DNA of 10,738 bases from NCBI GenBank assembly GCA_009469685.1, contig SSTA01000296.1, forward strand, positions 1 through 10,738, given 5' to 3'. This document shows, in pieces, positions 1-5,364 of this stretch. Position 1 is the stretch's first letter. Each line of letters begins with the position of its first letter. Position numbers and translations under genes: made by a program. Source of the stretch: Azonexaceae bacterium. GTDB taxonomy: Bacteria; Pseudomonadota; Gammaproteobacteria; Burkholderiales; Rhodocyclaceae. The notes beneath the pieces were generated by a model. That model made no database searches and was not told the origin of the DNA. It saw nothing but the letters and a program-made list of their open reading frames with translations.

Positions 1-594
1 AGGACGAACGGCGGCCCAGGCGGAGAGCGCTTGCCGCGCTTTGGCCCCCACTGGAACGATACGGGTCTTTCCGCGTTTTCCGGTAACCCGGATTTCCCCG
101 TCGCGCACCGCTGAATCCGAAGCATCGACATCGAGGCTGACGAGTTCTGCCAAGCGCAACCCCGAGGAGTAAAAGAGCTCGAACATGGCACTGTCCCGTG
201 CTGCGAGAATGGGATCGTCGTCGACGATCTGTGGGTCGAGAAGCCTCGCCGCCTCGTCCACCGTCAGGGCTTTGGGCAATCGACGGGGCGACCGCGGCGC
301 CTTGACGCCGTCGCACGGATTGGCCACCGCATCGCCTCGCCGGCCCAGCCATCCGTAGAATCCACGCCAGGCCGAGAGAAGCCTCGCCAGGGAACGGCCG
401 GTCAGGCCTCCCCCATGGAGTTGCGCGATGAACCGCCGGATGTGATGGGCACCGATGGCCGCCAGCGGAACCTCTCCCGCGAGAACGAGCAGCTTGCCAA
501 GGTCCCGCCGATAGGCGGTCACGGTATGGGGGGACTGCCGCCGCTGCTCGGCCAGTTCGGCCAGATAGGCATCGACGGCGGCAGCAGGCGTCAC
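1..594 (-). CDS. xerC: Tyrosine site-specific recombinase XerC (3' end cut by window edge)
   Basis: XerC works with XerD at the dif site to resolve chromosome dimers before cell division. The window shows the first 198 codons. An N-terminal SAM-like core-binding domain (about residues 5-85, with SPHTVTAYRRDL at 21-32) precedes the start of the catalytic domain. Two catalytic residues of the family are visible: Arg147 in YSSGLRLAEL (142-151) and Lys173 in VTGKRGKTR (170-178). The later H-x-x-R, H and Tyr lie beyond position 1. The start is GTG at 594-592. It overlaps the TGA of the upstream DUF484 gene in a GTGA junction, and the next residues match the usual XerC N-terminus. The dapF–DUF484–xerC order is the classical proteobacterial arrangement and favours XerC over XerD or an integrase. 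There is no sign of transfer. Confidence 0.93.
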   Translation of the reverse strand, partial: MTPAAAVDAYLAELAEQRRQSPHTVTAYRRDLGKLLVLAGEVPLAAIGAHHIRRFIAQLHGGGLTGRSLARLLSAWRGFYGWLGRRGDAVANPCDGVKAPRSPRRLPKALTVDEAARLLDPQIVDDDPILAARDSAMFELFYSSGLRLAELVSLDVDASDSAVRDGEIRVTGKRGKTRIVPVGAKARQALSAWAAVRP

Positions 595-1265
595 GATAGA
601 GGGCGCGCGACCCGGGCCAAGGCTGCGGAAACCAGCTCACCCAGGCGTTCGAGATAAAGGGTTCCCATATCGACGAAAAAGCGCTGGGGATCCTCGCTGC
701 CCAGAGCGATCAGGCCGATGGTGCCGCCGCCGTTGCGCAGTGCGACCAGCGCCTGGGAACGAATGTGATCGGCGTGTTCGCCGAACCAGGCGGCAGTGCC
801 AAATCCGGCTGTACTGCCGCAATAGGGGCGGGAAAGGCTTTCGGCAAACGCCTGCAGCTCTTCGCCTACGGCGGCAAACTCGGGGAGATCGTCGATCCCT
901 TCCGGACGGTCCCAGAGGCGCAGCGCCACATGGGGAATGGCGAAATCGTCCCGCAGATGGAAATTGAGCAGATGAATCACGGCCTGGAAGGTTTCGGCCG
1001 CAATCAGGGCTACCGCAAGGCGATGGACCTTTTCGCTGATGGCATCGTTTTCCTCGCCAAAGGCAATCAATTCGGCCAACTTTCCTTCGAGCTGGCGGTT
1101 GGTTTCCCGCATCACCAGCATCTGGCGCTCATTGAGCGAGATTGCGCGCCCACCATGGGGATGGGGCACGTAGAGCTGAGCGAGCAGCTGGGCATTCTGA
1201 TCGAAGAAGGCCGGGTTCGCCTGCAGGAAGCGGGCGACGTCGTCGGCGGTCAGGAGGGGAGTCAT
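591..1265 (-). CDS. DUF484 family protein
   Basis: This 224-residue protein belongs to the DUF484 family, which is found between dapF and xerC in many proteobacteria and whose biochemical role is not established. The N-terminus ([16 protein letters not shown]) is a typical family start. A helical, probably coiled-coil stretch follows (about residues 45-80). The rest has a GAF-like alpha/beta character, including [16 protein letters not shown] near the C-terminus, which resembles known DUF484 ends. ATG at 1265-1263 overlaps the dapF TGA (ATGA), so translation is probably coupled. A longer reading that starts upstream, near position 1337, lies inside dapF and is not needed. The protein ends in the GTGA overlap with xerC. 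The family call is firm and the function is unknown. Confidence 0.9.
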   Translation of the reverse strand: MTPLLTADDVARFLQANPAFFDQNAQLLAQLYVPHPHGGRAISLNERQMLVMRETNRQLEGKLAELIAFGEENDAISEKVHRLAVALIAAETFQAVIHLLNFHLRDDFAIPHVALRLWDRPEGIDDLPEFAAVGEELQAFAESLSRPYCGSTAGFGTAAWFGEHADHIRSQALVALRNGGGTIGLIALGSEDPQRFFVDMGTLYLERLGELVSAALARVARPLS

Positions 1266-2092
1266 AGGTCGATTTCTCCGGTAAAGACAGTGGTCGCCGG
1301 ACCGGTCATGAAGACCGGCTGACCGGGACCGGCCCAAGCGATATCCAGGATGCCGCCGCGGGTCGCCATGCGCACGGGCGAATCAAGAAGTCCGCGGCGG
1401 ATCCCAACCACGGCGGCCGCGCAGGCGCCGGTGCCGCAAGCCAGGGTTTCTCCCGCCCCGCGCTCATAGACGCGCAGGCGGGCGCTGTGGCGATCGACCA
1501 CCTGCAGAAATCCCGCGTTGACTCGCTGCGGAAACCGCGCATGCCCTTCGATGGCCGGCCCCTGGACGGCGACCGGCGCGCAATCGACGTCAGCCACCAC
1601 CTGGACGGCATGGGGATTGCCCATCGAGACGACGCTGACGGCGACCTCCTCGGAGGCCAAGGCCAAGGGCTGGACGATGGCATCGCTGTCGCTCACGAAA
1701 GGGATGTCCGCCGGAGCGAAGCGCGGCACGCCCATGTCGACGGTGACCTGGCCATCTGGTTCGAGGCGAGGACCGATGATGCCGCTCTTGGTTTCGACGC
1801 GAATTTCCCGCTTGTCGGTGAGACCTTGCTCATGAACGAAACGCACGAAGCATCGCGCTCCATTGCCGCACTGCTCGACCTCGCCGCCATCGGCATTGAA
1901 GATGCGATAGCGGAAATCAACGCCGGACTGCCCCGGGGATTCCACCAGAAGAATCTGGTCGCAGCCGACGCCGAAATTGCGATCCGCGAGGAAGCGCAAT
2001 TGGTCGGCCGTGAGGGCCAGAGGTTGCCGCACGCCATCGAGCACGACGAAATCGTTGCCGAGGCCATGCATCTTGGTGAATCTGAGTTTCAC
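1262..2092 (-). CDS. dapF: Diaminopimelate epimerase DapF
   Basis: DapF interconverts LL- and meso-diaminopimelate, the last step before peptidoglycan cross-linker and lysine synthesis, in the cytoplasm. It has 276 residues, normal for the family. The N-terminal signature KMHGLGNDF is at residues 7-15. The two catalytic cysteines of this cofactor-independent racemase are both present: Cys75 in EQCGNGARC and Cys219 in LACGTGAC. The start codon is GTG (2092-2090); I chose it because [15 protein letters not shown] matches the usual family start. I see no good SD ahead of it (the preceding bases on the coding strand are GTTGCGCATATT), so initiation may be weak. It is the first gene of a run with DUF484 and xerC, linked by an ATGA overlap. 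All key residues look intact. Confidence 0.97.
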   Translation of the reverse strand: MKLRFTKMHGLGNDFVVLDGVRQPLALTADQLRFLADRNFGVGCDQILLVESPGQSGVDFRYRIFNADGGEVEQCGNGARCFVRFVHEQGLTDKREIRVETKSGIIGPRLEPDGQVTVDMGVPRFAPADIPFVSDSDAIVQPLALASEEVAVSVVSMGNPHAVQVVADVDCAPVAVQGPAIEGHARFPQRVNAGFLQVVDRHSARLRVYERGAGETLACGTGACAAAVVGIRRGLLDSPVRMATRGGILDIAWAGPGQPVFMTGPATTVFTGEIDL

Positions 2093-2106
2093 AATATGCG
2101 CAACAA

Positions 2107-2142
2107 TACCTAAATAACAGTAGTTTACATCTAATTTCTAAA
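2107..2142 (-). promoter_or_regulatory. Weak candidate promoter in AT-rich gap ahead of dapF
   Basis: About 65 bases (roughly 2100-2165) between the GNAT gene and dapF are strikingly AT-rich for this window. On the minus strand TTTAGA (2142-2137) and TGTTAT (2119-2114) lie 17 bases apart, each matching 4 of 6 sigma70 consensus bases. Transcription would start about 15 bases ahead of the dapF GTG. The match is weak and other placements are possible. What is seen is the AT-rich gap; the promoter is inference. Confidence 0.3.
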
Positions 2143-2199
2143 CAAATACACGAGTTTTATCCTGGTACAGGAACGGTGCGGGGCGCCGCCCTGCAAGTG

Positions 2200-2703
2200 C
2201 TACAAAAGCTTTTCCATCACGTAGTCGTCCATCACATAGCCGCCGCCGATATCGTCTACGGTCGAACTTCTCACTTCGAATCCGTACTTCCGGTAGGACG
2301 AGATCGCTTTCGTGTTGCGCTTGTTGACTTGAAGAATCACGCAGGGATAGCCGAGACTGCGGGCGCGCTCGCTGACATGGGAGATCAACAAGCCGCCGAC
2401 ACCCTGGCGCTGGACCTCGGGATGGACATAGAGTTTGTCCAGCTTGAATTCGCCGTTGTGAATCTCACAGAAAGCAAAGCCGACCCGGCGACCCTCAAAG
2501 AAGGCTTGGTCCAACCACTTGTGCAAATCTTCCAGATCGTCATAGAGCCGCTCGTTGCCGTAGCGCTGCTCGAGCATGAAGTCGATCTGCTCCTGGGTGA
2601 TGATCCCCGGATAGCTGGCTTGCCAGATTTCCCGGGCGAGGGCCGAAATTGCCGGGACGTCCGGGTAGGTGACCGGTCGGATCTCTAGGGTCTGGGGAGT
2701 CAT
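2200..2703 (-). CDS. GNAT family N-acetyltransferase
   Basis: A 167-residue single-domain acetyltransferase of the GNAT superfamily, expected to move an acetyl group from acetyl-CoA to an amine; the substrate cannot be read from sequence. The acetyl-CoA loop is clear: LYVHPEVQRQGVGGLLI at residues 91-107, with the Q/R-x-x-G-x-G type core QRQGVG (98-103). Motif B follows (N130, A133, Y137, then KYGF to 142). The start ATG (2703-2701) has a good SD, GAGGA, seven bases upstream on the coding strand. The gene stands between the LpxL-type gene and dapF with gaps of 210 and 107 bases, so it looks like its own unit. In the 210-base gap (2704-2913) I see no gene or clear signal. No U-tract terminator follows it. 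Confidence 0.88.
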   Translation of the reverse strand: MTPQTLEIRPVTYPDVPAISALAREIWQASYPGIITQEQIDFMLEQRYGNERLYDDLEDLHKWLDQAFFEGRRVGFAFCEIHNGEFKLDKLYVHPEVQRQGVGGLLISHVSERARSLGYPCVILQVNKRNTKAISSYRKYGFEVRSSTVDDIGGGYVMDDYVMEKLL

Positions 2704-2913
2704 GGGGGGGTCCTCGGGTCTGCTGCCGGTGTTGTGATTGGAGGCTGACGAGGGTGCACCGTTCCGGCTTTAGCGGTCCCTTCGATGGCGCCGGATCGGT
2801 GTAGAGGAAAGACCCGAATCTGGCCCAGCGCTGGAGTATGGGGCAGCATGGCGAAAGGGTGCAACGACGTGATCGGCAACCGCCGTGATGGCATCAACCT
2901 GAGCGACCGCCCC

Positions 2914-3756
2914 TCAGGCCCCTGGGGGCGGTTCGGCGCCACTAGGCCGCTTGTAGCGGTTGTACCCCCAGAGGTACTGGGTCGGGCAAGCGAGCACCAA
3001 GCGTTCGATTTCGTCGTTGATCTGCTGGGCTCGTTCCACCGTAGTGCCCACCAGCGGTTGGCTCGGAGGAGAAAAATGGAGGCGGAATCCTCGCCCCTCC
3101 GGCAAGCGCTCCCCCCAGGTCATCAGGCAGGGGGCACCGGTTTCGGTCAGACGCGCGGCCAGGGTCATGGTGTAGGCGTAGCGACCGAAAAAACGCAGCC
3201 AAACCCCCTCGCCTTCCTTGGGCGCCTGATCCGGAACCAGGATGACCATTTCCTGCCGCTTGAGCGCCTTCACCAGACTTCTGACACCCTGCAGATTCGT
3301 CGGCGCCAGATGCAGGCGTTCGCGCTGGCGGCCCAGGAGAATCAGGGTCTGCAAGGCCGCCGACTTGGGTGGCCGATAGAGGGCGGTAAGATCGCCGCTG
3401 GCGGCAAGGTACTGGCCGGTAATTTCAAAGCATCCCAGGTGGGGCGTGAGAAAAATGACTCCGCGGCCAGCTTTTCGGGCCTCGTCCAGATGCTCGCTTC
3501 CGACAACCTCGACCACCAGGGCATTGGCCTCCGCCTGCGTTCGAAGCCAGATACGCGCCACTTCCAGCGTCTGCTTGCCCGCCTCGGCTGCCGCTGGACC
3601 CCAGAGGCCAGGAGTCAGCCCGGCCTGAGTCATATTCGCCCTCAGATGCCTCCGGTAGGTCGGCGAAAACCAGTAGACCCCTCGCCCGACGACACCGCCG
3701 AGCCCGTGCAACCAGCCCAGGGGGAGCCTCGCAAGGAGGCGATAGACGAAAACCAT
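2914..3756 (-). CDS. LpxL/HtrB-family lysophospholipid (lipid A) acyltransferase
   Basis: This 280-residue inner-membrane enzyme belongs to the family that adds secondary acyl chains to Kdo2-lipid A (LpxL, LpxP, LpxM and relatives). The catalytic H-x4-D/E motif is HLGCFE (His106 to Glu111). YRPPK (127-131) and VPDQ (174-177) are further family blocks. A hydrophobic N-terminal stretch (about residues 11-30) would anchor it. The C-terminus contains the conserved QYLWGYNRYKRP-type ending. Betaproteobacteria often carry such a gene divergent from metK and near dapF, as here. Which lipid A position or acyl chain it serves cannot be told, so no symbol is given; ornithine-lipid or other lysophospholipid acyltransfer is an alternative. 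A strong promoter lies 39-67 bases ahead of the ATG, but the SD is poor. Confidence 0.9.
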   Translation of the reverse strand: MVFVYRLLARLPLGWLHGLGGVVGRGVYWFSPTYRRHLRANMTQAGLTPGLWGPAAAEAGKQTLEVARIWLRTQAEANALVVEVVGSEHLDEARKAGRGVIFLTPHLGCFEITGQYLAASGDLTALYRPPKSAALQTLILLGRQRERLHLAPTNLQGVRSLVKALKRQEMVILVPDQAPKEGEGVWLRFFGRYAYTMTLAARLTETGAPCLMTWGERLPEGRGFRLHFSPPSQPLVGTTVERAQQINDEIERLVLACPTQYLWGYNRYKRPSGAEPPPGA

Positions 3757-3794
3757 GGAACGACGGGCTTGAATTCGGGGAGGAAAGGGTTACC

Positions 3795-3823
3795 ATTATC
3801 GAATCGCCGAGTTAAAGAGACAA
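3795..3823 (-). promoter_or_regulatory. Sigma70-type promoter for the LpxL-family gene
   Basis: On the minus strand TTGTCT (3823-3818; 4 of 6 match to the -35 consensus) is followed after exactly 17 bases by GATAAT (3800-3795; 5 of 6 match to the -10 consensus). The predicted start of transcription is near 3788, giving a leader of about 32 bases before the ATG at 3756. This is the best -35/-10 pair seen in the metK/acyltransferase divergent region. Confidence 0.65.
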
Positions 3824-3838
3824 CTTGCGGGGCGATTC
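3801..3838. repeat. 8-bp inverted repeat framing the -35 of the LpxL-type promoter
   Basis: GAATCGCC (3801-3808) and its exact complement GGCGATTC (3831-3838) are 30 bases apart, start to start. The left arm touches the -10 box (3795-3800) and the -35 box (3818-3823) lies between the arms. An inner 4-bp pairing, AGTT/AACT (3810-3813 with 3822-3825), extends the symmetry. It could be a two-site operator in the divergent region or an RNA hairpin in a transcript running towards metK. Confidence 0.55.
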
Positions 3839-3859
3839 AAAAGTACTGCTAAAGCGTCG

Positions 3860-3908
3860 CCAGCTCGTGGTCCGAAGCCGGTAACGCCGGACAACAGGAC
3901 CGCTGGAG
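3860..3908 (+). promoter_or_regulatory. Irregular hairpin in metK leader overlapping its SD (candidate cis-regulatory RNA)
   Basis: Three helices stack into one irregular hairpin: CCAGC (3860-3864) with GCTGG (3902-3906), GGTCC (3869-3873) with GGACC (3897-3901), and CCGG (3878-3881) with CCGG (3887-3890), capped by a TAACG loop. The outer helix covers the GG of the metK SD, GGAG (3905-3908), which lies five bases before the ATG. A competing hairpin, GTCCG (3870-3874) with CGGAC (3888-3892), would break the middle helix. It does not resemble the SAM-I, SAM-II, SAM-III, SAM-V, SAM-VI or SAM-SAH riboswitches as I know them. The pairing is seen; a regulatory role is inference. Confidence 0.4.
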
Positions 3909-3913
3909 TTGCA

Positions 3914-5077
3914 ATGAACGAATTCTTCTTCACTTCGGAATCCGTTTCCGAAGGCCATCCCGACAAGGTCGCCGACCAGATTTCCGACGCCATCCTGGAT
4001 GCCATCCTGGCCCAGGACAAGCATTCCCGCGTCGCCGCCGAGACCCTGTGCAATACCGGCCTCGTCGTCCTGGCCGGCGAGATCACCACTTCGGCGAACG
4101 TCGATTACATCCAGGTCGCCCGCGACACCATCAAACGCATCGGCTACGACAATACCGAATACGGTATCGACTACAAGGGATGCGCGGTACTGGTGGCCTA
4201 CGACAAACAGAGCCCGGACATCGCCCAGGGCGTGAACAAGGCTTACGACGACAATCTGGATCAGGGCGCCGGCGACCAGGGCCTGATGTTCGGTTACGCC
4301 TGCGACGAAACCCCGTCCCTGATGCCCCTGCCCATCTACCTGTCCCACCGCCTCGTCGAGCGCCAGGCCATGCTGCGCAAAGACGGCCGCCTGCCCTGGG
4401 CACGCCCGGACGCCAAATCCCAGGTCACCATCCGCTACGTGGACGGCAAGCCCGATTCCATCGACACCGTGGTTCTTTCCACCCAGCACTCCCCGGATAT
4501 CAGCCTGGAAGACCTGCGCGAAGCCACCATAGAGGAAATCATCAAGCCGGTCCTTCCCAAGGAGCTGATCAAGGGCGACATCAAGTACCTGGTCAACCCC
4601 ACCGGCCGCTTCGTCGTCGGCGGCCCACAAGGCGACTGCGGCCTTACCGGCCGCAAGATCATCGTCGACACCTACGGCGGTGCCGCTCCCCACGGCGGCG
4701 GCGCCTTCTCCGGCAAGGATCCTTCCAAGGTGGACCGCTCTGCCGCCTACGCCGGCCGCTACGTCGCCAAGAACATCGTCGCCGCCGGTTTGGCTTCCCG
4801 CTGCCTGGTGCAGGTCTCCTACGCCATCGGCGTCGCCCACCCGACTTCGGTCATGGTGGACACCTTCGGCACCGGCAAGGTCAGCAACGAAACCCTCACT
4901 GCGCTGATCAAGAAGCACTTCGACCTGCGCCCCAAGGGCATCGTCAACATGCTAGACCTGCTCCGCCCCATCTACCAGAAAACCGCCGCCTACGGCCACT
5001 TTGGTCGCGACGAACCGGAATTCACTTGGGAAAGTACCGACCGAGCGGCGTTGCTGCGCAACGACGCTGGTCTGTAA
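3914..5077 (+). CDS. metK: S-adenosylmethionine synthetase (methionine adenosyltransferase)
   Basis: MetK makes SAM from methionine and ATP, releasing phosphate and pyrophosphate, in the cytoplasm as a tetramer. It has 387 residues, normal for bacteria. Family signatures are intact: SEGHPDK (12-18, with active-site His15), GAGDQG (118-123) and the glycine-rich GGGAFSGKD (261-269). The start ATG has SD GGAG at 3905-3908. The C-terminus reads [12 protein letters not shown]. The 3' end of the gene is unusual: the DNA encoding it (5045-5080) recurs at 5191-5226 as a near copy, and a 9-bp inverted repeat spans the stop codon. The gene is transcribed away from the LpxL-type gene. No convincing sigma70 promoter could be assigned on this strand. 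Together with ahcY and metF downstream it covers most of the SAM recycling route. Confidence 0.98.
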   Translation: MNEFFFTSESVSEGHPDKVADQISDAILDAILAQDKHSRVAAETLCNTGLVVLAGEITTSANVDYIQVARDTIKRIGYDNTEYGIDYKGCAVLVAYDKQSPDIAQGVNKAYDDNLDQGAGDQGLMFGYACDETPSLMPLPIYLSHRLVERQAMLRKDGRLPWARPDAKSQVTIRYVDGKPDSIDTVVLSTQHSPDISLEDLREATIEEIIKPVLPKELIKGDIKYLVNPTGRFVVGGPQGDCGLTGRKIIVDTYGGAAPHGGGAFSGKDPSKVDRSAAYAGRYVAKNIVAAGLASRCLVQVSYAIGVAHPTSVMVDTFGTGKVSNETLTALIKKHFDLRPKGIVNMLDLLRPIYQKTAAYGHFGRDEPEFTWESTDRAALLRNDAGL

Positions 5078-5115
5078 GCGCAGCAGACGAGCCACCCGCG
5101 GAACGGGGTCGGTAC
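5034..5115. repeat. Inverted repeat spanning the metK stop codon
   Basis: GTACCGACC (5034-5042, inside metK) is the exact complement of GGTCGGTAC (5107-5115, beyond the stop). Between the arms lie two smaller hairpins: CGTTGC/GCAACG with a TGC loop (5049-5063) and GTCTG/CAGAC (5070-5074 with 5084-5088), the latter looping out the TAA stop at 5075-5077. There is no T-tract, so this is not a standard intrinsic terminator, though it could protect or end the metK mRNA. Confidence 0.6.
5045..5080 (+). repeat. Direct repeat copy 1 (metK 3' end)
   Basis: These 36 bases, covering the last codons and stop of metK, match 5191-5226 at 31 of 36 positions without gaps. The first 19 bases are identical and contain the palindrome CGTTGCTGCGCAACG. 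Both copies end in GTAAGCG. Confidence 0.75.
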
Positions 5116-5127
5116 TTCGGCGCAGGC

Positions 5128-5153
5128 CAACCTGGCCGCCCGCGGCCAGGTTG
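5128..5153. repeat. 12-bp perfect palindrome downstream of metK
   Basis: CAACCTGGCCGC (5128-5139) and GCGGCCAGGTTG (5142-5153) are exact complements separated by CC. As RNA this would form a very stable stem of at least 11 bp. No T-tract follows on either strand. It may be a transcript end or a REP-like unit. Confidence 0.7.
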
Positions 5154-5190
5154 AGGCCCAGCGGGCCGGCCGGAGCCGACATCTCGTGTC

Positions 5191-5226
5191 GCGGCGTTGC
5201 TGCGCAACGCCGCCGGAGGGTAAGCG
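5191..5226 (+). repeat. Direct repeat copy 2, containing a 10-bp hairpin
   Basis: This is a near copy (31 of 36) of the metK 3' end, 146 bases downstream. Here the palindrome is perfected: GCGGCGTTGC (5191-5200) pairs fully with GCAACGCCGC (5204-5213) around a TGC loop, whereas copy 1 pairs over only 6 bp. No open reading frame with coding support surrounds it. Confidence 0.75.
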
Positions 5227-5236
5227 AAGCTGGAGC

Positions 5237-5277
5237 CCAACCGACGCTACCGCAGTGGATCGCGCAACGTCGGTTGG
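5237..5277. repeat. 10-bp inverted repeat (REP-like)
   Basis: CCAACCGACG (5237-5246) and CGTCGGTTGG (5268-5277) are exact complements with a 21-base loop. The flanks carry GCGAAGC-like and GGAGCC motifs of the kind seen in dispersed repeats built on CCCAACC and GCGAAGC in proteobacterial intergenic DNA. Confidence 0.65.
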
Positions 5278-5293
5278 CGCCGAAGCCGGGTAT

Positions 5294-5329
5294 TCAGCGC
5301 GAGGGCGTAGCGCTCCCGCGAAGCGCTGA
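5294..5329. repeat. Stem-loop TCAGCGC / GCGCTGA with inner palindromes
   Basis: TCAGCGC (5294-5300) pairs with GCGCTGA (5323-5329). Inside, GGG (5303-5305) can pair with CCC (5315-5317). Alternatively AGCGCT (5309-5314) can pair with AGCGCT (5322-5327). It ends about 20 bases before the -10-like box of the HD-GYP gene. With the other palindromes it fills most of the 287-base gap (5078-5364), in which I see no gene. Confidence 0.6.
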
Positions 5330-5356
5330 CACCCGCGGAAAGTCCTGCGCTAGAAT
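5326..5356 (+). promoter_or_regulatory. Candidate promoter giving a leaderless HD-GYP transcript
   Basis: CTGACA (5326-5331; 5 of 6 match to -35) and TAGAAT (5351-5356; 5 of 6 match to -10) are 19 bases apart, somewhat longer than ideal. Only eight bases (5357-5364) separate the -10 box from the ATG at 5365, so transcription would begin at or within about two bases of the start codon. No SD is present in those bases. Confidence 0.45.
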
Positions 5357-5364
5357 CTTCGGCC

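Noticed and set aside
765..2113. Plus-strand frames opposite DUF484 and dapF (185 and 208 codons)
   Set aside because: They are reverse readings of genes with clear catalytic motifs and tight stop/start coupling on the minus strand.
2700..2942. 80-codon minus-strand frame between the LpxL-type gene and the GNAT gene
   Set aside because: It overlaps the end of the acyltransferase and the start of the GNAT gene, is proline-rich, has no domain, and has no convincing SD.
2785..3852. 355-codon plus-strand frame opposite the acyltransferase gene
   Set aside because: The minus strand encodes a complete LpxL-type enzyme with catalytic HLGCFE. This frame has no family resemblance.
3840..3913. Known SAM riboswitch (SAM-I, SAM-II, SAM-III or SAM-SAH) ahead of metK
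   Set aside because: GCTAAAG at 3849-3855 recalls part of SAM-II, but the flanking helix and pseudoknot arrangement are not there, and no other class fits.
5128..5153. Palindrome considered as an intrinsic terminator of metK
   Set aside because: The stem is strong but neither strand has a T-tract after it, so the standard signature is incomplete; kept only as a repeat.
3812..5154. Long open frames overlapping metK on both strands (368 codons each)
   Set aside because: Both are low-complexity readings (Arg/Pro-rich on the plus strand, Gly/Val/Asp-rich on the minus strand) of a metK gene that carries all its family motifs.
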